Shown: positions 28,633 through 36,877, counted from the first letter of the stretch. The stretch: 64,000 nt of DNA from Segatella copri (GCF_019249655.2 NZ_CP137557.1:874501-938500), one strand, 5' to 3'. Numbers and translations: made by a program. Notes: generated by a model not told the origin, from the sequence alone.

Positions 28633-30231
28633 TCAACGCTCTCCCCAATCATCTATTGTTCCTGTTTTTGATGAGAAACTGCATCCTATCTTGAATATCT
28701 TTCTCTTATCTGATAAATATTCCCGGGCGTATCCCATATCTTCGATTTGCTGGAGCGCTTCTCTTGCGTTTCCATCCCTCTTAAACTCAAATATATAAAT
28801 GTACAGAGGGGTTTCTATGATGCAATCTACTCTTCCTTCGCTCTGCTCTTTTTCGATGAAGATGGTATAGGAGCTGATCATCCTCAATACCAGATAGAAT
28901 GTATATTGAAAATAACGCTCCTTCTCACGTTCATCATCTTTTCTTCGCTGGGAATAAGGGATGCTGGCAAAGAAAGAAACCATCAGCTGATGCAGCTTTT
29001 TGCATTCTCCCTTTCCCAATGCTTCGATTACCTGTAGAACCCAGGAATCTGGTGAAACTTTTGGCTTCAGATAATCTGCTGCCAGCAAACTGATGAATCC
29101 CCTTCTAACTTCATCGTTCGGAAAATCCAACAGATAGGAATTGGTATTCCTTGACCATCCCTTGATGGTCAGATATCCGCTTTGATATATCATCGGCAAA
29201 GGGCGTTCTATGGTTGCCTTATAGTCGTCGAAATCCTTGGTAGGATAATATTTTCCCACCAGTTCGTTGATGTTTTCATCGCTATGAGCTAGCAGGCGAA
29301 CCAGATAGGTGGGTGAACCCGTTTGGAACCAATAGTCGTCGATGAGCATTTCCTTGAAGGCACGCAAGATGCTGAAAGGATTATATACGCCTCGCATCCT
29401 GCGACTGAAATGGTAGCCGTCAAACTGGCGTTTCAGTTTTATCAGTATTTCTTCCTTTGAAACATCATATTCCTCAGCCATTTCTGCAATTTGCTGTGAA
29501 AAGGTAGAGCGCAACTCGTCTTCTGTAATGCCGAGGAGTGTATCGAAGTGGGCAGAAAGGCTGATATCTTCGGGTTGGTTGAAACCGCTGAATACGCTTA
29601 CTTGCGAAAATTTGGTAACTCCTGTAAGCAGAACGAATTGTAGGTCTTTATCGGCAGCCTTGAATACACTGTAGAAACCTTTCAGAATTTCCCGATGCCT
29701 ATCTTCCAACAGCCGCTCGTTGCCATCTGCATCGGTTGTTTTCAGTGTAGAATCCAATACGTCTAGCAGAGGCTTGTCGTATTCATCAATAAGGACAACG
29801 GCGCGAAGTCCTGTTTTTTCGTGGGCATTTCTCAGTACGCCAATGAATCTGTCGCCGAGGGTGGAAGCAAAGGGGGCCTTGCCGTAGATGGCTTCCTGCG
29901 ATTCAACGAAATCAATCAGCGTCTTCTCCAGCTGACCTGCTTGTGTGAAATCCTTGCCATTGAAGTCAAGGTGGAATACCGCATATTGCTTCCAGTCGGT
30001 TTCCAGATTATCAATGGCTAGGCCCTTGAACAGTTCTTTTCTTCCTTGGAAATAGCATTCAAGTGTAGAAACGAGGAGTGACTTTCCAAATCGTCTGGGA
30101 CGACTCAGAAAGTAAATCTTGCCATTTTCTACCATATCATAAATCATCTGAGTCTTATCTATATAAAGATATCCTTCTGTGATGATTTTCTCAAAGCTCT
30201 GTATGCCTATCGGATATTTCATATTATTCAT
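28633..30231 (-). CDS. AAA-ATPase-like protein with C-terminal PD-(D/E)XK domain
   Basis: 532 residues. The N-terminus (IGIQSFEKIITEGYLYIDKT) and SRPRRFGKSLLVSTL Walker A match AAA-ATPase_like (PF09820), and VVLIDEYDKPLLD is Walker B. The C-terminal region RVDCIIETPLYIYIFEFK gives the D..E.K nuclease triad of PDDEXK_9 (PF08011). These proteins are abundant in Bacteroidota genomes; function is unknown and probably related to DNA or mobile-element biology. I chose ATG 30231 over the in-frame upstream start at 30282 because a perfect promoter (TTTG-N19-TAATTTTG, 30253-30283) lies between them. Confidence 0.88.
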   Translation of the reverse strand: MNNMKYPIGIQSFEKIITEGYLYIDKTQMIYDMVENGKIYFLSRPRRFGKSLLVSTLECYFQGRKELFKGLAIDNLETDWKQYAVFHLDFNGKDFTQAGQLEKTLIDFVESQEAIYGKAPFASTLGDRFIGVLRNAHEKTGLRAVVLIDEYDKPLLDVLDSTLKTTDADGNERLLEDRHREILKGFYSVFKAADKDLQFVLLTGVTKFSQVSVFSGFNQPEDISLSAHFDTLLGITEDELRSTFSQQIAEMAEEYDVSKEEILIKLKRQFDGYHFSRRMRGVYNPFSILRAFKEMLIDDYWFQTGSPTYLVRLLAHSDENINELVGKYYPTKDFDDYKATIERPLPMIYQSGYLTIKGWSRNTNSYLLDFPNDEVRRGFISLLAADYLKPKVSPDSWVLQVIEALGKGECKKLHQLMVSFFASIPYSQRRKDDEREKERYFQYTFYLVLRMISSYTIFIEKEQSEGRVDCIIETPLYIYIFEFKRDGNAREALQQIEDMGYAREYLSDKRKIFKIGCSFSSKTGTIDDWGER

Positions 30232-30252
30232 ACGCTTGTTCCTTATTTTCTG

Positions 30253-30283
30253 CAAAATTACAAAAAATAACGATACAAGCAAA
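30253..30283 (-). promoter_or_regulatory. Promoter of the AAA/PD-(D/E)XK gene
   Basis: TTTG (30280-30283) and TAATTTTG (30253-30260) are 19 bases apart on the minus strand. The start falls about 15 bases before ATG 30231 and so decides that start. Confidence 0.85.
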
Positions 30284-30410
30284 TTTTTTATGTACCTTTT
30301 CTTAATTTTTCCCTCTATTCTTTCTTTAAAGGGATAAATAGAAGCAGGGAATAGTTCTTCTTGCTTATAAAATTATGTTGAACAATTAAAATAAATAGGA
30401 GAAACAAGTT

Positions 30411-31034
30411 ATGAAACGAGTATTCAATCTTTTGGTCGTAGATGAGAGTGGCAGCATGAGTATTATCGAGCGCCAGGCACTGGTGGGCATCAACGAGACC
30501 CTGACCACGATTCAGAAAATGCAGAAGACGCATCTGAACATGGAGCAGCGTGTAACGCTCATCACCTTCGACAGCACCCACAAGAAGCTGTTCTATGATA
30601 ATGTGTCTGCCCGCCATGCCAACCCATTGAAGTCAAGGGATTACAATCCATGTGGCGGCACCCCGCTTTATGATGCCATCGGTATGGGTATCGCCAAGAT
30701 CAACGCCCTGACCACCGAGGATGACAGCGTGTTGGTTACCATCATTACGGATGGTGAGGAGAACTGCAGCGAGGAGTATGATCTGAAGATGATCAAGAAC
30801 CTCATAGAAAAACTGAAGAAGCAGAACTGGACTTTTACCTTCATCGGCACCGATGACCTTGATGTGGAGAACATAGCTCATGGTATGGGTATCGACAACC
30901 ACCTCCAGTTTTCAGAAGATGAGGCTGGCACCAAGGCGATGTTTGCTAGAGAAAACAGAGCCAGGGAGCGCTATAACAAGTGCCGTGCGATGGATTGCAA
31001 GATGGAAGCGGGTAGTTACTTTGAGGAGAAGTAA
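30411..31034 (+). CDS. Von Willebrand factor A domain protein
   Basis: 207 residues, no signal peptide, so probably cytoplasmic. The MIDAS motif DESGS is at 11-15, CGGTPLYDAIG supplies the second Thr, and ITDGEEN the distal Asp. It would bind metal and a protein partner. VWA proteins of this size act as adaptors for AAA ATPases, and in some genomes for conflict or stress systems; here the neighbour upstream is divergent. A terminator follows at 31096-31140. Confidence 0.88.
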   Translation: MKRVFNLLVVDESGSMSIIERQALVGINETLTTIQKMQKTHLNMEQRVTLITFDSTHKKLFYDNVSARHANPLKSRDYNPCGGTPLYDAIGMGIAKINALTTEDDSVLVTIITDGEENCSEEYDLKMIKNLIEKLKKQNWTFTFIGTDDLDVENIAHGMGIDNHLQFSEDEAGTKAMFARENRARERYNKCRAMDCKMEAGSYFEEK

Positions 31035-31095
31035 AGGATGGACCTCAGTATAAGCAGAGAATTACCTGCAAGCGAGTAAACTAAATAAAATGGGA

Positions 31096-31140
31096 ATAGC
31101 AAAAGCTGCATGATAAATCGTGCTGCTTTTGCTATTTTTT
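31096..31140 (+). terminator. Terminator of the VWA gene
   Basis: Arms ATAGCAAAAGC (31096-31106) and GCTTTTGCTAT (31125-31135) are followed by a T-run to 31140. Confidence 0.88.
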
Positions 31141-31143
31141 ATA

Positions 31144-31409
31144 TTAATCGTTGTAGACGCTAGTGTCATCTACCCAGCATCCTGCCTTTTTCGCCCAGCT
31201 TTCTATGCGTTTTTCTTGGATCTTTCCAAGTTGCTGTTCTCTTTTGAAACTGTGTTCTGGCGCAGTGAGTTGATTTGCGCCAACTTCTGCTCCCGCAAGT
31301 AAGGATGCTATAACATGTATTGTTCCCCCTTTAACGCAGCCAAGCTGCTCTGACGGTGAAAATCGTTTATATAAGATTTTTCCAGTACTGAATTGTTCTG
31401 CATAATCAT
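31144..31409 (-). pseudogene. Probable frameshifted remnant of a small gene
   Basis: A minus-strand frame closed by TAA at 31144-31146 reads back through coherent sequence (KREQQLGKIQEKRIESWAKK, GCWVDDTSVYND) for about 94 codons without any ATG and meets a stop at 31429-31431. In another frame an ATG at 31407-31409 opens MIMQNNSVLEKSYIND and runs 33 codons to a stop at 31308-31310. Joining the two near 31311-31318 (removing two bases) would give one protein of about 90 residues reading KGEQY then VIASLLAGAEVGA. I infer a two-base frameshift; neither frame is recognised. Confidence 0.4.
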
Positions 31410-31501
31410 GTAGTGTGAAGTAGAAAAGCTAGATTACGTCCTCTGTCAATTCCTGCGAAGCCTTGGATTTAGAAAGGAATATCCGTGAAGTAGGCAGGGA
31501 T

Positions 31502-31568
31502 TATTTTCCCTTAAGCCTAAAAATATTTAGCCTTAAGGGAAAATATAATTAGCCTTAAGGGAAAATAT
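31502..31568. repeat. Cluster of TTAGCCTTAAGGGAAAA repeats
   Basis: Two direct copies of a 21-base unit with core TTAGCCTTAAGGGAAAA (31526-31546 and 31548-31568) are preceded by an inverted copy (31502-31522) with one mismatch. Together they can fold into a stem. They lie in the 600-base stretch without an intact gene between the VWA gene and the ADP-ribosylglycohydrolase. Confidence 0.75.
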
Positions 31569-31598
31569 ATTTTGGTTTTTAAGTTTTGTAAGTAACCT

Positions 31599-31618
31599 CC
31601 GGTCCCCTTTGGGGCCGG
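31599..31618 (-). terminator. GC-rich hairpin downstream of the ADP-ribosylglycohydrolase
   Basis: CCGG(T)CCCC and GGGGCCGG with a three-base loop form a strong stem about 20 bases past the stop. No T-run follows, so this is a possible rho-independent-like or stabilising hairpin. Confidence 0.4.
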
Positions 31619-31639
31619 TAGGATGCCATTTGCGAAAGT

Positions 31640-32404
31640 TCAGTTACCAATAACATCTTTCATATCATCCGTCAGATAACTGATAGCCTTCTCTTTTATA
31701 TCTTGTGGAATACCAAATCGGGCTTCGGCGATGGAGCCAACGATGGCTCCGATGGTATCGCTATCGCCGCCATGAGATATGGCTAGGCGGATGGCATCCT
31801 CGAAGGATGAGGCTTTTGAAAGAATATCGAAAGATAATGGCACGGCATCCATACAGGTTTCATCGAACTTGCCTTTCGGATAATCTCGTGTATCGAAATC
31901 CTCATAATAGCTGCGGGCGATATTCTTGAAGGCTTTCATTGCTTCATCATCTGGCAAATGGCTTTCCTTGCTCTTGCGGAAATGCCAGATGGCATGAGCC
32001 ACGGCTTGGGCTCCCTTGATTCCTTCGGGATGGTTATGAGTAGGAAGAGCCGTTTTCTCTGCCTCTTCCAAAACCTGCGACAGATCATCGAAGAGCCAAG
32101 CTACCGGCGATACTCGCATTGCCGAACCATTGCCAAAACTATTATATGGCTGCGGATCAAGAGAACGAATCCACCCTGCGAATCTTCCGCCATACGCTCC
32201 TTTTGGAGAAGGATAGCGGCGGCACCAATCCAGCAGGCTTTCCTGATAGCTTCGCCCGTTCTGAATCGCATCGGCTATCGCCACCGTACAAATGGTATCA
32301 TCGGTGAAGTCGCATCCCTCGCCGAACATCTCGAAATCATAATCAAACGTATTGTTGAACTCATATTTTGAGCCAGCAATATCTCCTATTATTGCTCCTA
32401 ACAT
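31640..32404 (-). CDS. ADP-ribosylglycohydrolase family protein
   Basis: 254 residues, typical length. Metal-binding motifs are MLGAIIGDIAGSKYE at the start, FTDDT (about 33-37), GNGSAMRVSPVAW (about 92-104) and HGGDSDTIGAIVGS (about 212-225) with the dinuclear-metal Asp residues. It would cleave ADP-ribose from modified proteins or small molecules. It starts 46 bases after the stop of the sigma/macro-like fusion on the same strand, so both are probably one operon acting on ADP-ribose chemistry. No ADP-ribosyltransferase is seen nearby. Confidence 0.93.
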   Translation of the reverse strand: MLGAIIGDIAGSKYEFNNTFDYDFEMFGEGCDFTDDTICTVAIADAIQNGRSYQESLLDWCRRYPSPKGAYGGRFAGWIRSLDPQPYNSFGNGSAMRVSPVAWLFDDLSQVLEEAEKTALPTHNHPEGIKGAQAVAHAIWHFRKSKESHLPDDEAMKAFKNIARSYYEDFDTRDYPKGKFDETCMDAVPLSFDILSKASSFEDAIRLAISHGGDSDTIGAIVGSIAEARFGIPQDIKEKAISYLTDDMKDVIGN

Positions 32405-32450
32405 TAATTTGATAATTTTCCTAACTTTGTTTGATAATTTTCCTAAACCT

Positions 32451-33704
32451 TTACTCTATCACCTCCCAGAAACTTTCCGGCAAGCTGATGTTCTTCATCT
32501 CCTTTGCCCTCTCGAACAATGGGGCGATGTCTTCGGCTTCGAAGCCGGCGATGCCGCAACCTATTGGGGTTACCAGGAAATGCATTTCGGGATGATGCTT
32601 GGCAAAGTCGAGGAAATCATCCACGTATGGACGGATGGTTTCCACGCCGCCCTGCATCGTAGGAATGGCATAACTCTGACCTTGCAATCCTACACCCTTG
32701 CCCATGACGGCACCGAAATGTAATCGGGCAATGCGGGCAGCACCACCACCATGCATGCCAGCCAGATTGCTGCCAAACACAAATACCTCGTTCTCCTTCA
32801 ATGAATCAATCCAGCGAGGAGTGATTCTTCCCTTCTTCATATCTTCCATATTCTTCTTATTATTAAATATGTTATTAAATATGTTATTGCCATTATCTGC
32901 CGCTTCCTCGCAGCACTTGCATTCTGCCATCATTCCCGGTGTAGAACTCATTCTTGACATAGAACTCATTCCCGGCATAGACATCTTAGGAGCACTTGAA
33001 ACAGATGTGTCTTCCTCTGCAAACGACAGATAGCTTCCGTATTCCGATGCGTCGAAGTATCTCTTGAAATAAGGAATCACCACATCGTGCATCATCTTCT
33101 GGCAACGCTGGGTGACGGCGGAATGGGATATGCCCAACTGTGCGGCTACGTCCTTGCCCCTGAATCCCTCTATATAGAGCATCTTTAGGATGATGCTGTT
33201 CTTGCTGTCTCGGCCATAATAGAAATTGCCGATGTCTTCTATCGTCTGGTAAAGATCGTGCTCAAACTGGTTGTCGGTCACGTCAAACTGCATCTTGCGG
33301 CTTTCCTGCCTTGCCTCGAAACTCTCGAAACGGTGCTCCTTCACCACCTCCTTCAACTTATCCAGCAGCAGGAACCGGAAGCCGTTTACCATCCATGTTT
33401 TGAGCGACATGCTCGGCTTCCTGTCTTCCAGCGGCTTGAAGTCGTGTTCGCAGAGATAGAGATAGTATTCGTGAGCCAGCGAGAAGAAATCCATACCCGG
33501 CTTGTTCTGCAGGTCGTATCGCTTATCGTAGATGCAATAAGCCACCCGGCAGTATCCGTAGTAATACTCCCTCACTATTCTGGCATCGGCATCCTTGAAT
33601 CCCTGCAGAATCTCATCATCCGATAAGCTTTCCAATGCCTTCTTATCCGATGTCTCTATCTTTTCCGAAAAATCCTTTTCTGAAAAATTCTTTTCTTTCT
33701 TCAT
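32451..33704 (-). CDS. Fusion of sigma-70-like regulator and macro-like (A1S_2505-type) domain
   Basis: 417 residues. Residues about 30-220 resemble a sigma-70-like factor: a region-2-like helical part (SLKTWMVNGFRFLLLDKLKE) and a region-4 helix-turn-helix with KDVAAQLGISHSAVTQR (184-200). A Met/Ser-rich linker (about 232-285) follows, with a CKCC motif. The C-terminus (about 300-417) has VFVFGSNLAGMHGGGAARIA, YAIPTMQGG and VTPIGCGIAGF, as in the macro-like A1S_2505 family. The ATG at 33704 is chosen because TATATTTG (33740-33747) lies just upstream and the longer frame would need TTG at 33731. Internal ATGs at 32849 and 32840 could make the macro-like part alone. Next gene: ADP-ribosylglycohydrolase. 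Confidence 0.8.
   Translation of the reverse strand: MKKEKNFSEKDFSEKIETSDKKALESLSDDEILQGFKDADARIVREYYYGYCRVAYCIYDKRYDLQNKPGMDFFSLAHEYYLYLCEHDFKPLEDRKPSMSLKTWMVNGFRFLLLDKLKEVVKEHRFESFEARQESRKMQFDVTDNQFEHDLYQTIEDIGNFYYGRDSKNSIILKMLYIEGFRGKDVAAQLGISHSAVTQRCQKMMHDVVIPYFKRYFDASEYGSYLSFAEEDTSVSSAPKMSMPGMSSMSRMSSTPGMMAECKCCEEAADNGNNIFNNIFNNKKNMEDMKKGRITPRWIDSLKENEVFVFGSNLAGMHGGGAARIARLHFGAVMGKGVGLQGQSYAIPTMQGGVETIRPYVDDFLDFAKHHPEMHFLVTPIGCGIAGFEAEDIAPLFERAKEMKNISLPESFWEVIE
32860..32977 (-). repeat. Short tandem repeats encoding the fusion linker
   Basis: Two 12-base units TTATTAAATATG (32860-32883) and two 18-base units starting TAGAACTCATTC (32942-32977) lie in the linker region. Both unit lengths are multiples of three, so copy-number changes keep the reading frame. 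Confidence 0.8.
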
Positions 33705-33739
33705 ATCGATATATCTTTTTGATATCCGCAATTCGTTTG

Positions 33740-33747
33740 CAAATATA
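33740..33747 (-). promoter_or_regulatory. -7 element of the sigma/macro-like operon
   Basis: TATATTTG on the minus strand, start near 33733, about 28 bases before ATG 33704. No strong -33 TTTG is seen. Confidence 0.55.
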
Positions 33748-33920
33748 TACTTTTTCTTTGAGAAACCGAAGGAATAGCTCCTTTTTTTCTCTTCTCTATG
33801 ATATTAAAAGAGAAAAGAGAAGTAGAAATTAAGCTGGTATCGAAAAAAAAGTATCCCGCCTTTTTACTTTTCCCATTTTGAATGGTCATATAATCGTAAC
33901 GTTCAAGAAATAAAACGAAT

Positions 33921-34460
33921 ATGAGTATAAATGACAAAGGCATTATGGAAGCGCTGAAGGAAAATCCACAGAACGGATTTCGGATGCTGATGGCGAAATA
34001 TCAGGAAAACGTATATTGGCATATTCGCCGACTGGTGGTTTCGCACGATGATGCGCAGGATGCCTCGCAGGAAACCTTTGTGAGAATCTATCGCTCGTTC
34101 GGCAACTATCGGGGCGATTGCTCTCTGAGAAGCTGGATTTATCGCATAGCCACGAATGAGGCTCTTAGGATTATCAGCAAACGGAGACAGGAAGTTGTTT
34201 CTATAGAATCGGAAACCACAGGTGTCAACCTGATTCAAGGCGATAATTATATCGACTTTGATGATAAGGTGGCGGTGAAACTGCAGAAGGCTATTCTTTT
34301 GCTTCCGCCCAAGCAGCAGTTGGCATTCAATATGAGATATTACGACGAACTCGGGTTCGACGAAATAGCGAAGGTTGCGGATTCCACGCCAACCAGTATC
34401 AAGGCAAGCTATCATATTGCCAAGGAGAAAATTATCAAGTACATGAATTCGAACGATTAA
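33921..34460 (+). CDS. ECF-type sigma-70 factor
   Basis: 179 residues. Region 2 reads DAQDASQETFVRIYRSFGNYRGDCSLRSWIYRIATNEALR without gap against ECF sigma factors, and region 4 has YYDELGFDEIAKVADSTPTSIKASYHIAKEKI. It redirects RNA polymerase to an envelope-stress or similar regulon. The next gene encodes a membrane anti-sigma-like protein and the third a periplasmic Spy-like protein, with gaps of 36 and 93 bases. Autoregulation is likely but not visible in the sequence. Confidence 0.94.
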   Translation: MSINDKGIMEALKENPQNGFRMLMAKYQENVYWHIRRLVVSHDDAQDASQETFVRIYRSFGNYRGDCSLRSWIYRIATNEALRIISKRRQEVVSIESETTGVNLIQGDNYIDFDDKVAVKLQKAILLLPPKQQLAFNMRYYDELGFDEIAKVADSTPTSIKASYHIAKEKIIKYMNSND

Positions 34461-34496
34461 GTGAGAGTTCTATGAGTTTTTTAATGGTTATTCAAA

Positions 34497-34898
34497 ATGG
34501 AAAAGAATATGGATACAAATTTTGATTTCAATAAAACCGGAAAGTTCAACTTCGACCAGGTGGGTAAGCGGATGCCTTACTCAACGCCAGAAGGATTCTT
34601 CAAGGAGATGGAAGCCAATATCCTGGAACAGGTGAAGGGTGACAAACCGAAACCTGTCAGGAAACAGCCGAAGAAGCGACCTCTGATGAAGGTGATATGG
34701 GCGGCTGCAATGGCAGTGGCAGCATCGGTGGCAGTACTCCTGATACTCAACATCGATTTCGCTGCGCCTCATTCTTCTCTGCCATCTCAGGCAGATAATG
34801 AGATGCAAGCGGTAGATCAGGCTTTCGCTCAGTTGTCTCCTGCTGATCAGGCTTATTTGCTCAATGTCTATCAGGAGGATGTATTTCTTGATGAATAA
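34497..34898 (+). CDS. Anti-sigma-like membrane protein
   Basis: 133 residues. The cytoplasmic N-terminus has GKRMPYSTPEGFFKEMEANIL, a motif common in short Bacteroidota proteins that follow ECF sigma genes. A single membrane helix (about 64-85, VIWAAAMAVAASVAVLLILN) and a periplasmic Gln/Asp-rich tail (DQAFAQLSPADQAYLLNVYQ) follow. I infer that it holds the upstream sigma factor inactive. It has no zinc-binding anti-sigma motif. Confidence 0.75.
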   Translation: MEKNMDTNFDFNKTGKFNFDQVGKRMPYSTPEGFFKEMEANILEQVKGDKPKPVRKQPKKRPLMKVIWAAAMAVAASVAVLLILNIDFAAPHSSLPSQADNEMQAVDQAFAQLSPADQAYLLNVYQEDVFLDE

Positions 34899-34931
34899 AC
34901 GGATTCAAGAATATAATTATATAGATTCTAT

Positions 34932-34988
34932 AATATATAAAATAAGGTGGAATATATAAAATAAGGTGAAATATATAAATTAAGGTGA
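34932..34988 (+). repeat. Triplicated 19-base unit carrying an AAGGTG motif
   Basis: Three tandem copies of AATATATAAAATAAGGTGR (34932-34950, 34951-34969, 34970-34988, the third with TT for AA) end 3 bases before the ATG at 34992. Each contains AAGGTG, so a ribosome-binding-like element is repeated. Confidence 0.9.
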
Positions 34989-34991
34989 ATT

Positions 34992-35483
34992 ATGAAAAAG
35001 ATTTTAGGTATTTTGATGATGGTTGTCACAATGATGACCGTTTCTACAAGTGTATTTGCACAGGCGCCTAATCAGAAACAGCGCCTCACTCGTGAACAGT
35101 TGGCTGAAAAGCAGGCACAATATATTGCTCACGATTTGGGTCTTGATGACAAGACCAGTTCTAAGTTTATTGGCACCTATACCCAGTGCCAGAAAGAGGT
35201 TTGGGCATTAGGACCTCGCCCTCATCATAAGAAAGGCGAAGTAAAGACAGATGCTCAGACAGAGCAGGAGATTAAGCAGCGTTTTGAGATGAGCGAGAAG
35301 ATTCTCAACATCCGTCAGAAATACTACAAAAAGTATTCTCAGTTCTTGACTCAGCAGCAGATTCAGCGGGTTTATGAGATAGAACGACAGATGAAGAAAC
35401 GATTTGCTCAGAAAGGTCTGCGCAAGGGTATGGGCAAGAATGGTAAGCCTATGCCTGGAAAAAAGCTAGGTCAACAGGGATAG
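34992..35483 (+). CDS. Periplasmic Spy/CpxP-like protein
   Basis: 163 residues with a signal peptide ending near VFAQ (about 24). The mature part is helical and positively charged, with LTREQLAEKQAQYIAHDLGL and FLTQQQIQRVYEIERQMKKRF, resembling the LTxxQ repeats of Spy/CpxP chaperones and the heavy-metal-resistance family. A basic tail ends the protein. As the third gene after the ECF sigma factor and anti-sigma protein it is a likely target of that sigma factor. It has an unusual triplicated ribosome-binding-like repeat just upstream. Confidence 0.78.
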   Translation: MKKILGILMMVVTMMTVSTSVFAQAPNQKQRLTREQLAEKQAQYIAHDLGLDDKTSSKFIGTYTQCQKEVWALGPRPHHKKGEVKTDAQTEQEIKQRFEMSEKILNIRQKYYKKYSQFLTQQQIQRVYEIERQMKKRFAQKGLRKGMGKNGKPMPGKKLGQQG

Positions 35484-35637
35484 AGAAGAAATAATGTGTT
35501 TTTTCAGAAACGTCTTTGGAAACACAAAGCAAATTTAAGATTTTACTTTCTATTCAGGTATATGCGAATGACGGTTGGTTCAAGAATGTTGACCAACCGT
35601 CTTTTGCATTATCTCAGTTTCTTGCTTTTGTATTATC

Positions 35638-36795
35638 TCAGTTTCTTGAATTTTTGTATTTCAGAATCGTTTCTTTCTTTTCATTCCATGTTAGTATCAA
35701 GCCGATAACGCCTGAATAGCTCTTCCTGCCTTCCGCCACATGGTTGCCCTTGAGATAGAGTTCGAAGATGAAATCCTGGGCGGCATCCAATGCCTTGCAT
35801 CGCTTGCTGAGCCAGTAGTGGCGGTCGTTTCTTGCCCGCTGGATAATCTCGGGACGGATATGTTTCAGGAATCTTTCTCCCTCCTTTTCGCCAAGAATAT
35901 CAAAAACATTGTTCAATACATGGAAAAAAATGTGGTAATATCCGCTGAATCTCACCTGCTTATCTGCCGATGCCGTGCACACGATGTAACTGTAGAAATT
36001 CGCCTCGCCCTCGTTGGCTACGCCCAGGAAATGGGCAAATTCGTGGGCGTAGGTGGCTGGATAATCGTGGGCGAGAATATCACCGTTAAGGGTGAATTCG
36101 CAGAAGAACGGTCCCATGCTTCCGGTTACGCCAGCCATCGAGCTGAGGGGTGTGAACACCATCGTCTTGGCATGTGGATGCTGGTTGAAAGGCTTGTTGA
36201 TGCCTTCCCGGTATCCTATTTTATTATATTCCTTCAAAACTGCATCCCGCACCCGGTTCTTCAAGGCATCATCCACGATGCTATCAGGGGAAATGCTCTT
36301 CCTGGCATTGCTGAGAGATGCATTGCTTAGAGCGTTGAGGCTATCTGCGTATTGATAGGCAAATTTCTTAAATTTGGCTTTCGATACTTCTACTGGTTTC
36401 ATGCCTATTCTATAATAGATGTTCGGCTGTGAATAGTTCAATCCCCAGGCGATGTAGAACCAGGCATACACCCACAGCAGATACTCCGCCACTCTTCCGA
36501 AAACCCTCTTCTTCCTCAATCCTATCTCGTAAATAGGATAGAGGATAACCCAGGTGATGCTGAGGGCGATGAAGATATCGCCCACGGCAAAGGGGAAGAA
36601 TCCCGAGATGGGCGAGAGAAGGGTGCCGATGACGGGATAGATGCGGGTGGTGTAGATGAATCCCCAAAGCGGAATCATCTTCGTTAGGGTAACGAGGATG
36701 AGCAATGCTATCAGTACCCCATGGCGCCACTTCAATGATTTGAACCGTAATGCTAGCAATTGATGCCATGCATCTAATCTATATAGTTTCTTCAT
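35638..36795 (-). CDS. DUF3810 membrane metalloprotease-like protein
   Basis: 385 residues. Three membrane helices lie in the first 130 residues. The C-terminal domain carries HEFAHFLGVANEGEANF, with His251, Glu252, His255 and a downstream Glu in NEGEANF as the third ligand, the pattern of gluzincin-type peptidases. This fits DUF3810, conserved in Bacteroidota, whose substrate is unknown. ATG 36795 is used because the longer frame starts with GTG and lies closer to the -7 box (36878-36885). The adjacent short ORF is divergent. Confidence 0.87.
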   Translation of the reverse strand: MKKLYRLDAWHQLLALRFKSLKWRHGVLIALLILVTLTKMIPLWGFIYTTRIYPVIGTLLSPISGFFPFAVGDIFIALSITWVILYPIYEIGLRKKRVFGRVAEYLLWVYAWFYIAWGLNYSQPNIYYRIGMKPVEVSKAKFKKFAYQYADSLNALSNASLSNARKSISPDSIVDDALKNRVRDAVLKEYNKIGYREGINKPFNQHPHAKTMVFTPLSSMAGVTGSMGPFFCEFTLNGDILAHDYPATYAHEFAHFLGVANEGEANFYSYIVCTASADKQVRFSGYYHIFFHVLNNVFDILGEKEGERFLKHIRPEIIQRARNDRHYWLSKRCKALDAAQDFIFELYLKGNHVAEGRKSYSGVIGLILTWNEKKETILKYKNSRN

Positions 36796-36877
36796 TTTAC
36801 TTCTTTTTTTAAAGTTTGAATATGCTCTGATACAGAGAATGTTTTGCACTTTTTGAGCCTATTGTGCAATGATGGTG

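Noticed and set aside
31120..31302. Plus-strand 60-codon frame after the VWA gene
   Set aside because: It starts in the terminator T-run and is antisense to the better supported remnant.
31502..31618. CRISPR-like repeats
   Set aside because: Only three copies, one inverted, without regular spacers of 30 or more bases and without cas genes.
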